This document shows, piece by piece, positions 8,860-17,016 of a DNA stretch of 38,508 nt. This stretch comes from Bacteroidota bacterium (lineage in GTDB: Bacteria > Bacteroidota > Bacteroidia > Chitinophagales > Chitinophagaceae), in contig JAFDXF010000046.1 of assembly GCA_018268055.1 (NCBI GenBank), positions 1 to 38,508 on the forward strand, written 5' to 3'. The notes below the pieces were generated by a model that had not been told where the DNA came from, made no database searches, and saw only the letters and a list, made by a program, of their open reading frames with translations. The position numbers and the translations under genes are program-made. The stretch's first letter is position 1; each line of letters starts with the position of its first letter.

Positions 8860-9612
8860 ATGTCAGACGAAAGACAAGTAGCTGATGCTTCAGGGCGTTG
8901 GTGGGGCGAGCATATACACCGTTATAATGAAGCATTAAAACTTATCAATGAAAACGATGTTGTATTGGATATCGCTTGTGGTACCGGTTTTGGCAGTGAT
9001 ATGATCGCTCAAAAATCCAAGGGAAATGTGATTGGCGGCGATATTGCAGAGGAAGCCATTGATGAATGTAATAGTAGATGGAAACGAAGTAATTTATCTT
9101 TTAAAGTATTGGATGGGACTAACTTAGACTATCCGGACAATTATTTTGATAAAATTGTTTCCTTTGAAACAATTGAACATACCGGAAAATATAATGAAAT
9201 GGCGGCCGAGTTTGCGAGAGTGTTAAAACCCGGAGGACTGTTAATTCTTTCCACACCTAACCGTGAAGTATCAAGCCCGGATGGTGTAATTGTAAACCCA
9301 TATCATATACAAGAGTTTACAGTTGATGAATTACAACAAATTCTTTCAAAAAGTTTTTCATCCGTTGATGTAAGCGGACAGCGCTACAGCCGGTATGATA
9401 AAAAATATTTTGGCAAAAGCATAGGAAGTGTTTTTGAAAAACTTTTTTTAAGTTTTGGAATAAGAAAACTGCCTTACAGTTTTCGCAGTGGGTTTATGAA
9501 AACATTTTTCGGCTATCCGTTGTATGCAAGAGATAATGATTTTGTTTTAGAAAAAGATTTGGGGCGCATCAAAAATGAATGCCCCGTTCAGTTTGCTGTT
9601 TGTAGAAAATAA
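8860..9612 (+). CDS. SAM-dependent class I methyltransferase
   Basis: A 250 aa methyltransferase of the Methyltransf_11/23 type. Motif I is VLDIACGTGFG (residues 35-45), with GGDIAEEAI as the adenosine-binding acidic strand. FDKIVSFETIEH is motif IV, and RVLKPGGLLILSTPN is the post-motif strand. Placement between two GT2 genes suggests O- or C-methylation of a sugar residue or of a nucleotide-sugar, but the acceptor is unknown. It is separated by only 3 bp from the next glycosyltransferase, so both are surely co-transcribed. Confidence 0.85.
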   Translation: MSDERQVADASGRWWGEHIHRYNEALKLINENDVVLDIACGTGFGSDMIAQKSKGNVIGGDIAEEAIDECNSRWKRSNLSFKVLDGTNLDYPDNYFDKIVSFETIEHTGKYNEMAAEFARVLKPGGLLILSTPNREVSSPDGVIVNPYHIQEFTVDELQQILSKSFSSVDVSGQRYSRYDKKYFGKSIGSVFEKLFLSFGIRKLPYSFRSGFMKTFFGYPLYARDNDFVLEKDLGRIKNECPVQFAVCRK

Positions 9613-9615
9613 TTT

Positions 9616-10497
9616 ATGAGTTCTCCTTTGGTTTCGGTTATTATTCCGGTTTACAATGCTGAAAAATATATTGAGCAAACAATTCGCTCGGTACTTAATC
9701 AAACCTTTCAGGATTTTGAAATAATTGTATTAAATGATGGCAGTACTGATAGTTCTTTGTCCTTAATTAAGAAAATTTCTCTGAAAGATCCTCGTATTGT
9801 TCTTATTGATAAAAATAATACAGGAGCGTGTTCTACAAAAAATTATGGAGTCAGTATTGCAAAAGGGCAATTTATAGCCTTTTTAGATGCAGATGATATT
9901 TGGGAAAATACAAATCTTCAGAAAAAAATAGATTTATTAATTGGTACTGGGAAAAAATGGGTGTTTAGCAATTTAGCATATATAGACGAAAACGGAGCCC
10001 AATTATCAATTCTTAGACATCATTTGTCTGTAAACAATTTATTAGATAGGCTATTATTGTGGAGAGCTGAAGATGTAATACCAGGGCCAAGTAGTAATAT
10101 AATAGTTTGTAGGGAATTATTTTATGAAGGGATTAAATTTGATGAAAATATCTTTTCAACAGAAGATAGAGACATGTGTATTCAACTAGCAAAACGGTTC
10201 CTTCCAGCATTCATTGACGAACCTCTTTGGAAATACCGTATTCACTCTGAAAATAGGTCAAGATCTAATCCGAGATTAATTAAAGACGTTGCATATTTTA
10301 TAAAAAAAACGAAAAATCAAAATTATTTTTCCAATAATAAAGTAAAAAGAATATCCCTTTCAAATTTGAATTATATGCTTGCAGGGATCTGTTTTCAACA
10401 GCATAAATTCATCTTGACAATAATATATTTCATAAAGGCAGTAGTATATGCCCCCATAAATATTTGGAATAAAAAAACAAGACCAACAATTAAATAG
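9616..10497 (+). CDS. Family 2 glycosyltransferase
   Basis: A 293 aa GT-A enzyme, the third GT2 of the block. It shows LVSVIIPVYNAEKYIEQTI (residues 5-23), LNDGSTDSS (39-47) and FLDADDIW (89-96). The later STEDRDMCIQLAKRF region fits the [ED]xD-like base position. It is soluble and presumably cytoplasmic. Its N-terminal half is organised like the GT2 at 7924 (both have DADD at 91-94), so these two may be distant paralogues. An SDR gene follows after 11 bp. Confidence 0.87.
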   Translation: MSSPLVSVIIPVYNAEKYIEQTIRSVLNQTFQDFEIIVLNDGSTDSSLSLIKKISLKDPRIVLIDKNNTGACSTKNYGVSIAKGQFIAFLDADDIWENTNLQKKIDLLIGTGKKWVFSNLAYIDENGAQLSILRHHLSVNNLLDRLLLWRAEDVIPGPSSNIIVCRELFYEGIKFDENIFSTEDRDMCIQLAKRFLPAFIDEPLWKYRIHSENRSRSNPRLIKDVAYFIKKTKNQNYFSNNKVKRISLSNLNYMLAGICFQQHKFILTIIYFIKAVVYAPINIWNKKTRPTIK

Positions 10498-10508
10498 ATA
10501 TTAATTCT

Positions 10509-11435
10509 ATGAAAATTTTAATAACCGGAGGTGCAGGCTTCATTCCGTCTTCACTTGCTGACGCTTTATTGGCTAATGGAAAATATGAAATCGTATTAGT
10601 GGACAACATGCTGACGGGTAGAATGGAAAACCTACCCAAACACCCGAATTGCAGGTTTATCAAATGCGATGTAAATAATTATAATGACATAGCAGCTGTA
10701 TTTTTATCTTTTCATTTTGATTATGTGTTTCATTATGCAGCAGTTGTGGGTGTAAAGAGGACTTTGGATAATCCCGTGTTGGTCTTGAATGATTTGCAAG
10801 GAATTCGTAATGTATTAGATCTTTCAAAGAATACAGGGGTAAAAAGAGTTTTCTTCTCTTCTTCATCCGAAGTGTATGGCGAGCCGGTGCACTTACCGCA
10901 AAATGAACAAACAACACCATTGAACTCAAGATTACCTTATGCAGTTGTAAAAAATGTGGGTGAATCTTTTTGTCGTTCCTATCATCAGGAATTTGGATTA
11001 GAATATACTTTGTTCCGTTTCTTCAATACTTACGGGCCCAAGCAAAGTCCTGATTTTGTCATTTCAAAATTCTTGGATGCTGCCTTAGCTAATAAAGATA
11101 TTACAGTGTATGGTGATGGGCAGCAAACCCGTACATTCTGCTACATTACGGATAATACAACTGCTTGTATCAATGCAATGGAGAAGAATTTATTTGTAAA
11201 TGATGTGGTGAATATTGGCAATGATGCTACATGTACTGTTTTAGATTTGGCAAAAACCATAATCAAGCTTACCAACTCTTCTTCAAAAATCGTACACTTG
11301 CCGCCATTGCCCGAAGGTGATATGACTAGACGCCAGCCCGACATAGATAACATGAAAATATTGCTGAATAAAGATTTTATAACATTAGAAGAAGGTTTGA
11401 AAAAAATTATTGCAGAAAGAAAACAATATAGATAA
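10509..11435 (+). CDS. NAD-dependent epimerase/dehydratase (extended SDR, UXS-like)
   Basis: A 308 aa extended short-chain dehydrogenase acting on nucleotide sugars. The nucleotide motif reads GGAGFIP (7-13), where nearly all relatives have GGAGFIG, so the third glycine is Pro13 (codon CCG at 10545). The active site is otherwise intact: SSSSEVYG (117-124) and Y144-x3-K148 in YAVVK. The glutamate after the serine, and RRQPDI near the C-terminus, resemble UDP-glucuronate decarboxylases (UXS) more than 4-epimerases, which lack that glutamate. The product may therefore be a UDP-pentose, but epimerisation cannot be excluded. A methyltransferase gene starts 2 bp after its stop. Confidence 0.75.
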   Translation: MKILITGGAGFIPSSLADALLANGKYEIVLVDNMLTGRMENLPKHPNCRFIKCDVNNYNDIAAVFLSFHFDYVFHYAAVVGVKRTLDNPVLVLNDLQGIRNVLDLSKNTGVKRVFFSSSSEVYGEPVHLPQNEQTTPLNSRLPYAVVKNVGESFCRSYHQEFGLEYTLFRFFNTYGPKQSPDFVISKFLDAALANKDITVYGDGQQTRTFCYITDNTTACINAMEKNLFVNDVVNIGNDATCTVLDLAKTIIKLTNSSSKIVHLPPLPEGDMTRRQPDIDNMKILLNKDFITLEEGLKKIIAERKQYR

Positions 11436-11437
11436 AA

Positions 11438-12406
11438 ATGATTTCAATTATAAACCCATTTAATGGCAAGCCCCTTCACAAAGAGGGTGACTTTTTAAAA
11501 GATGATGAGGGAAATGAATTCCCTATAGTGAATGAGGTGCCTCGTTTTGTTCCTGCTGATAACTATACTGCTAATTTCGGGTTTCAATGGAATAAATTTC
11601 AGAAAACTCAGATTGATAGAGAACAAAAAAATTCCACGTTCACTAAAGAAAGATTTTTTACTGCTACGCTGTGGGATAAAGAAGATTTAACAGGTAAAAA
11701 TATTCTGGAAGTAGGAAGCGGAGCAGGAAGGTTTACTCAAGTTGTATTGGATTATACAAATGCCAATCTTTATAGCTTAGATTATTCAGATGCGGTAACT
11801 GCTAATTATAAAAATAATTGTCATCATGCCAACAGGTTAAATTTATTTCAAGCAAGTATTTATGAAATGCCCTTTCCGGATAACTCATTTGATAAAGTGT
11901 TTTGTTTCGGAGTTTTACAACATACACCTGATTTTAAAAAGTCAATACAAAGTTTAGTTGATAAAGCAAAACCCGGCGGGGAAATCGCAGTTGATTTTTA
12001 CCCAATTAAAGGATGGTATTCGAAAGTGAATGCAAAGTATATTTTACGTCCTTGGACAAAAAAAATGTCTCATGAAAAACTACTCAATAAGATAGAGCGA
12101 AATGCTAATGGTCTCATTAAGACATATAAAGTTATTGATAAAATGGGTTTAGCCATGGTGGGGCACCGCTTTTTACCGATGGCAGATATCAATAGAACAA
12201 TGCCGGATAATTTATCAAAGAATGAACTAAGAGAGTGGGTAATCCTTGACACTTTTGATATGTATTCACCTCAATATGATAATCCGCAAAGAATTAAAAC
12301 CGTAAAAAAATGGATGGAAGAAGCCGGAGTTAAAATCACGTTTGCTGATTTTATTACTTATGCAAATAATTTAAAAGCAGCAGTTGTAAGGGGAATTAAA
12401 TTATAA
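11438..12406 (+). CDS. SAM-dependent methyltransferase with N-terminal Trm112-like segment
   Basis: A 322 aa protein. Residues 1-40 (INPFNGKPL ... FPIVNEVPRFVP) look like the small Trm112-type domain found before some methyltransferases, here without the zinc cysteines. The class I core follows: ILEVGSGAGRFTQ is motif I, LYSLDYSDAV the acidic loop, MPFPDNSFDKVFCFGVLQHT motif IV and KAKPGGEIAVDFYP the next strand. The C-terminal YDNPQRIKTVKKWMEEAG stretch is common in sugar-cluster methyltransferases. Target unknown; sugar methylation is inferred from context. It follows the SDR gene after 2 bp and precedes a 177 bp gap. Confidence 0.82.
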   Translation: MISIINPFNGKPLHKEGDFLKDDEGNEFPIVNEVPRFVPADNYTANFGFQWNKFQKTQIDREQKNSTFTKERFFTATLWDKEDLTGKNILEVGSGAGRFTQVVLDYTNANLYSLDYSDAVTANYKNNCHHANRLNLFQASIYEMPFPDNSFDKVFCFGVLQHTPDFKKSIQSLVDKAKPGGEIAVDFYPIKGWYSKVNAKYILRPWTKKMSHEKLLNKIERNANGLIKTYKVIDKMGLAMVGHRFLPMADINRTMPDNLSKNELREWVILDTFDMYSPQYDNPQRIKTVKKWMEEAGVKITFADFITYANNLKAAVVRGIKL

Positions 12407-12502
12407 ATGTTACTTTCTATATTAAAGAATCGTAAAAATACGGCAGCAATAGAAAAACTCCCTAAGATTGAAAAGGGTAGGTGCTCAATTTTCAATAAAT
12501 AG
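12407..12502 (+). CDS. Possible 31-aa small ORF after the methyltransferase gene
   Basis: An ATG immediately after the methyltransferase stop opens a 31-codon frame (MLLSILKNRKNTAAIEKLP at its start, ending at TAG 12500-12502). It is basic, has no recognised domain and no signal peptide. It could be a small protein, a remnant of a decayed gene or chance. The rest of the gap to 12583 holds nothing I recognise. Confidence 0.2.
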   Translation: MLLSILKNRKNTAAIEKLPKIEKGRCSIFNK

Positions 12503-12583
12503 TTAAAATACAAAGTAAATCTTTAAGTAGTTTATCTCAACTTAGCATATATTATTCCTATATCTAAGCTATAAGTAGAACGA

Positions 12584-13498
12584 ATGAAAAAGACTGTTTA
12601 TATTCTTCAAGCCATATTCTTAATTTGTTTCTGTCTTTCTGTCTCAATATTATTATTTCAATTGGCGGGAAAAAATAATCCACTTATAAAATTGGATAGA
12701 AAATCGCCTGCGATGGAGCGCCCCGAATCTTTTGTTGCTTCATTGAGTAGGTTGAGCAGTGTTGAAAAAATCGCAACCTATTGTGATAGTCTTTATAAGG
12801 CTCATTATGGTGACCGTCAGTCAAATTTTGAAAGTCAATATGCAGAGATAGTGTCCGAAGTTGTTCGTTTAAGATTTTATCACGGTTATTCTAACTATGG
12901 TTTTGAAAATAATTATTTAGCTTACCTAGTATCATTAGTTACTAAATCGGGCTACTCTTCTATAATTCTTAATGACGATATATTAAAGCATCCAAATGGA
13001 TCTTGCAGTCAGCAATCTCTTATAGCAATGGAGCTGATGCAGCGAAAAGGAATAGCAACAAGAGAGGTTGGCTTCCAGGGTAAAAAATTCGGTGGACATT
13101 TTTGTTTTGAAGCTTACTACAATAATACTTGGCATTTTTTTGATACTAATATGGAACCGGACTTGGCTGAACTTAGAGACGTAGGAAGGCCGGGTATTGC
13201 TGAATTAGTAAAAAACCCACAAACCTTACTTTCTTTATATCGTCAATATCCTAAAGAAAAGGTAATGGATATTTTTCTAAATTATAAATATGGTGCGGTA
13301 AATAAATATCCTGCACCTATTGGAGCTTTGTTTCAACGAGTAACTTATTTTCTTTCTTACACAATATGGATTTTCTTTTTAATCGGTTTTATTTTTACAC
13401 GTCGCTGGTATTTGCGACTTTCAAGAACACAATATGTGCGGAATAGCAGGATTCATTTCCCATCATTATTCAGAAGAGCAGCTGCACCTCATCACTAG
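12584..13498 (+). CDS. Membrane-anchored transglutaminase-like protein
   Basis: A 304 aa protein with a membrane segment at each end (about residues 8-28 and 255-272) and a transglutaminase/papain-like domain between. The Cys-His-Asp set is visible: C141 in NGSCSQQSL, H172 in FGGHFCFEAYYNNTWHFFD and D187 in the same strand. The long loop between the two segments is probably periplasmic. Family members are proteases, transferases or inactive binding domains, so the reaction here is unknown. Its last 65 bp overlap the start of the asparagine synthase gene in another frame, implying tight coupling or a late frameshift extending its tail. Uncommon in a sugar cluster; a role in modifying or handling the polymer is only a guess. 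Confidence 0.7.
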   Translation: MKKTVYILQAIFLICFCLSVSILLFQLAGKNNPLIKLDRKSPAMERPESFVASLSRLSSVEKIATYCDSLYKAHYGDRQSNFESQYAEIVSEVVRLRFYHGYSNYGFENNYLAYLVSLVTKSGYSSIILNDDILKHPNGSCSQQSLIAMELMQRKGIATREVGFQGKKFGGHFCFEAYYNNTWHFFDTNMEPDLAELRDVGRPGIAELVKNPQTLLSLYRQYPKEKVMDIFLNYKYGAVNKYPAPIGALFQRVTYFLSYTIWIFFLIGFIFTRRWYLRLSRTQYVRNSRIHFPSLFRRAAAPHH

Positions 13499-15290
13499 AG
13501 CTTTGCAACATAGAGGTCCTGATGCCGAAGGGTTTTTTTTAGAAAAAACATACGGTGTTGGCCTTGGTCATCGCAGGTTGAGCATTCTTGACCTTTCTGA
13601 AGCGGCACATCAGCCTTTCTATTCAAGAGATGGCCGATATGTGATGGTGTATAATGGTGAAGTGTATAACTATAAAGAAATAGCGGTACAATATAATATT
13701 TCGCCTCGAACCACTTCCGATTCAGAAATAATCATTGAAGCATTTGCACAAAAAGGTATAGCGTGCCTGAATGATTTTAATGGCATGTTTGCCATAGCTA
13801 TTTGGGATACATTAGATAAAAAATTGTATCTAATTCGTGATCGCTTTGGTGTAAAACCAATTGTTTGTTATCAAAAAGACAATGATTTTGTTTTTGCTTC
13901 AGAGCTTAAAGCAATTTTGAAACTTCCTATTGAAAAGAAAATAAATAAAGAAGCACTTCAGAATTATTTATTTTTAGAATATGTACCTGATGCTCATTGT
14001 ATCCTGGAGCATTTTTATAAAATTCCAAAAGGGCACTATTTGGTTTGGGAGAACGGAAAAACTACTGTAAAAAAATATTATAATTTTTTTGAAAAGATAA
14101 TCTCAAGACCACTTCCACACAAAAATGAAAATGAAGCATTGGATGAGTTTGAAGCATTACTTAGTTCAGCGGTGAAGTATCGTCAAATCAGTGATGTGCC
14201 TATCGGAGCTTTTCTAAGTGGCGGTACTGATTCGTCATTGATTTGTGCTTTGTTTCAAAAACAAAATGCCAATCCAATCAATACATTTACGATTGGATTT
14301 GATGTGGCAGGCTATGATGAATCGGCTTATGCCGCACAGGTTGCACAAATTTTAAAAACAAATCATAGTGAAACGAGATTAACGGAAAAGAGTTCAATTG
14401 ATATTGTTGAAAATATCGTTAATTATTATGATGAGCCTTTTGCTGCACCTTCAACAATACCCAGCTATTTAGTTTGTAACGTTGCTCGAAAAAATGTTAC
14501 CGTTGCGATGAGTGGTGATGGAGGTGATGAACTTTTTATGGGCTATGGTCATTATGGTTTGTATCATAAGATAAAGAGAATCTTTCGGTTTGACGCAGGG
14601 CTTGGACGTCATTTGATAAAAACTGTTTTACAGCAGATGGGCAACCGATACAACAGAGCTTCCAGATTGTTTGATCTGCCTACTGAAAATTTGATGGCGC
14701 ATTTGTGGTCGGAGCAGCAGTATATGTTTTCAGAAAAAGAAATCCAAAATTTAGTAAATTCAGAAAAAACTCATTTAACTATAAAAGATAATTGGAGCGA
14801 GATTGATAAAATGGCGTTGTCTGATTTTGAAAAGATTTCACTATTTGATATTGATCAGTATTTGGCAAATAATCTTTTATATAAAATGGACATCGCCTCT
14901 ATGGCAAGTGGACTGGAGGTGCGTACTCCATATTTGGATTATAGATTGATGGAATATAGCTATAACCTGCCTGAATCATTGAAAATAAAGAATGGTACAC
15001 CTAAGTACCTCATGAAAAAACTTTTAGAACGTTATCTGCCAAACGATTTAGTTTATCGAAGAAAGTGGGGATTCCCTGCACCTATTGGTAAATGGCTGTC
15101 CGGAGAACTTTCTTATCTTATTGATAAATATTTAGAGACTCAAAAACTAAAGCAACAAGGAATTTTTAATGAGCAAGAGGTAAGTAGATATATTAAAGAG
15201 TTTAGAAACGGAAAAATATATCATGATAAAAGATTGTGGTCATTGATTTTTTTTCAAATGTGGTATGCAAAATATATTGAGACTCAATGA
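13434..15290 (+). CDS. asnB: Asparagine synthase-type glutamine amidotransferase
   Basis: A 618 aa two-domain protein. The N-terminal Ntn glutaminase begins MCGIAGF, and Cys2 must be the mature nucleophile, which fixes the start at ATG 13434 despite the 65 bp overlap with the previous gene. YNGEVYNYKE and HRRLSILDLS are glutaminase motifs. The synthetase domain has the ATP-pyrophosphatase loop LSGGTDSSL (261-269) and SGDGGDELFMGY. Length matches AsnB. In polysaccharide clusters such enzymes are thought to amidate the carboxyl of uronic acids rather than to make asparagine, and the window has uronate-forming genes. The next gene starts in its stop (ATGA). A second, different copy lies at 20694. 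Confidence 0.88.
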   Translation: MCGIAGFISHHYSEEQLHLITRALQHRGPDAEGFFLEKTYGVGLGHRRLSILDLSEAAHQPFYSRDGRYVMVYNGEVYNYKEIAVQYNISPRTTSDSEIIIEAFAQKGIACLNDFNGMFAIAIWDTLDKKLYLIRDRFGVKPIVCYQKDNDFVFASELKAILKLPIEKKINKEALQNYLFLEYVPDAHCILEHFYKIPKGHYLVWENGKTTVKKYYNFFEKIISRPLPHKNENEALDEFEALLSSAVKYRQISDVPIGAFLSGGTDSSLICALFQKQNANPINTFTIGFDVAGYDESAYAAQVAQILKTNHSETRLTEKSSIDIVENIVNYYDEPFAAPSTIPSYLVCNVARKNVTVAMSGDGGDELFMGYGHYGLYHKIKRIFRFDAGLGRHLIKTVLQQMGNRYNRASRLFDLPTENLMAHLWSEQQYMFSEKEIQNLVNSEKTHLTIKDNWSEIDKMALSDFEKISLFDIDQYLANNLLYKMDIASMASGLEVRTPYLDYRLMEYSYNLPESLKIKNGTPKYLMKKLLERYLPNDLVYRRKWGFPAPIGKWLSGELSYLIDKYLETQKLKQQGIFNEQEVSRYIKEFRNGKIYHDKRLWSLIFFQMWYAKYIETQ

Positions 15291-16216
15291 CAATCCGAAA
15301 TTTTTTATTTCATAGAGTAAGTGAAGATCAAGATTCTATGTGGCCGCCGATGACTCCAAGATTATTTGAATCGATTGTGGCAAAGCTCAGCAAAAACTAT
15401 TTTGTTGTTCCGTTGGAGTCGTTTTTGAAAGACACTAAAATGTTCAAGACGAAAAGAGAAATTGCAACAATCCTTTTTGATGATGGATATAAGGATAATA
15501 TAGAAATAGCTGCTCCAATTTTAAAGAAATACAACTGTCCTGCATCCTTTTATGTAGTTACAGATTGTATCAATAAGAACATACCAACATGGACATACAT
15601 CTTGGATAATATTTTTGCAAATACTTCAACAACACATTTGTCATTAGAATATGATTTTGCCCCCGATCATTTGAAATCAATACCATTAAAAATGAGTGGA
15701 AGGGGTAATGAATTGGTGAAGCAAATAAAGCCATGGCTCAAAAACCTTTCAAATACAAAAAGATTGGTCGTACTCCAGTCTATTGAAGAACAATGTAATG
15801 ATGTGCCAACTCCCTCCGGAAAAATGATGAATTGGAATGATATTAATGAGTTGGCAACAGAAGGTTTTATCATTGGCTCTCATTCACATACGCATCCAAT
15901 GCTTGCATCTTTAGAAGATAATGGAGAAATTGAAAGTGAATTAAAAATTTCAGGACAAATTATTCAAGAAAATATAGGTTCCTTTCCGGATACAATTTCG
16001 TACCCGATTGGGAGTTATGATAGTCGGGTGATGGAAATAGCTCAAAAGCAGGGATACAAATATGGCTTGGCTGTGGAACAGAGGTTTTATAATTATGATA
16101 AGGATAGTTTGTTTTGTATTCCACGTGTAGAACTTTATGAAGAGTCAAAATGGAAAACCTCATTGAGAATGAATGGACTTTACAGTGTTTTGAAAAGATA
16201 TGTCGGAAGAAAATAA
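15287..16216 (+). CDS. Polysaccharide deacetylase (NodB homology)
   Basis: A 309 aa carbohydrate esterase family 4-like protein. Motif 1 is LFDDGYKD (63-70), giving the catalytic and metal aspartates, and motif 2 is HSHTHP (199-204), giving the metal histidines. About 95 residues are inserted between motifs 1 and 2, more than in minimal NodB domains. There is no signal peptide, so it probably acts in the cytoplasm on a lipid-linked or nucleotide-linked N-acetyl sugar. It starts in the asparagine synthase stop (ATGA) and its last 17 bp overlap the next gene, a formyltransferase. That pairing suggests deacetylation followed by N-formylation, which is inference. Confidence 0.85.
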   Translation: MTIRNFLFHRVSEDQDSMWPPMTPRLFESIVAKLSKNYFVVPLESFLKDTKMFKTKREIATILFDDGYKDNIEIAAPILKKYNCPASFYVVTDCINKNIPTWTYILDNIFANTSTTHLSLEYDFAPDHLKSIPLKMSGRGNELVKQIKPWLKNLSNTKRLVVLQSIEEQCNDVPTPSGKMMNWNDINELATEGFIIGSHSHTHPMLASLEDNGEIESELKISGQIIQENIGSFPDTISYPIGSYDSRVMEIAQKQGYKYGLAVEQRFYNYDKDSLFCIPRVELYEESKWKTSLRMNGLYSVLKRYVGRK

Positions 16217-17009
16217 GAGAATCATTATTTGGTGTGGGAATGCTGCCAATCAAAAAGCATTAGCTAATAAGATTGCCAAACAATTTAATGTAGTGGGCAT
16301 TGTAGTCGATGCTCATATTGGAGCAGGAGGTAAACATAAAAAAGTAACTTTAATAAAACGCATTATTGATCGCATTCGTTTTGCACCAATATATAATGCT
16401 TGGAAAAATTTGATGCATTATTATGATGGGCAATATATACAATGGCCTGATGTCCCCATAATAAAAGTCAACTCTATAAATGAAAGTGCTACTGAGAAAT
16501 TTTCAAAAGAATTAAAACCAGACCTGATTATTGTTTCTGGAACTGCAATAATAAAAGAACCGTTAGTTAGTTTGTCTTTAAGTGTCGGGATTATGAATTT
16601 GCATACAGGTTTATCTCCTTATGTAAAAGGCGGGCCAAACTGCACTAACTGGTGTATTGCAAATGGAGATTTTCATTTGGTAGGTAACACAATCATGTGG
16701 CTCAATGCCGGAATTGACTCGGGAAATATTATTACAACTGAGACAATTGATATCCTGAATGCAAAATCTTTGAATGAAGCGCATTATATGGTAATGGAGC
16801 ATGCACATGAATTATATTTAAAGTCGATAGAATATATAATGACGAATAAACCTCCTTATCAATCTATAGCGCAAACATCAATTGATAAAGGAGGTTTATA
16901 TCTTACTAAAATGTGGACCGCAGAAAAGAAACGGGCCTTGTTACTGAATTGGAAAGAAAGGCACACAATCTCTTCCGGAGTGATTCCAAAAACAATCTCG
17001 TTGCCTTAA
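16200..17009 (+). CDS. Formyltransferase-fold protein (sugar N-formyltransferase candidate)
   Basis: A 269 aa protein with a methionyl-tRNA formyltransferase-type N-terminal domain. The catalytic trio is N133 and H135 in IMNLHTGLSPYVKGG and D173 in AGIDSGNII. PDLIIVSGTAII is the strand preceding the active site. It lacks the OB-fold C-terminal domain of true methionyl-tRNA formyltransferases, and sits within a sugar cluster, so a sugar N-formyltransferase is the best reading. The start ATG 16200 lies inside the deacetylase gene (17 bp overlap). It differs clearly from the formyltransferases at 1671 and 25532, so a different substrate is likely. Cofactor would be N10-formyl-tetrahydrofolate by family knowledge. 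Confidence 0.8.
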   Translation: MSEENKRIIIWCGNAANQKALANKIAKQFNVVGIVVDAHIGAGGKHKKVTLIKRIIDRIRFAPIYNAWKNLMHYYDGQYIQWPDVPIIKVNSINESATEKFSKELKPDLIIVSGTAIIKEPLVSLSLSVGIMNLHTGLSPYVKGGPNCTNWCIANGDFHLVGNTIMWLNAGIDSGNIITTETIDILNAKSLNEAHYMVMEHAHELYLKSIEYIMTNKPPYQSIAQTSIDKGGLYLTKMWTAEKKRALLLNWKERHTISSGVIPKTISLP

Positions 17010-17016
17010 TTGATTC

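Noticed and set aside
12407..15290. Lasso peptide cluster (small ORF, transglutaminase-like B protein, asparagine synthase-like C protein)
   Set aside because: The asparagine synthase has an intact glutaminase domain, the transglutaminase is membrane-anchored and too long, and the 31-aa ORF lacks the leader and ring-forming pattern (no suitable Thr at -2 with Asp/Glu at 7-9). Glycan genes surround it.
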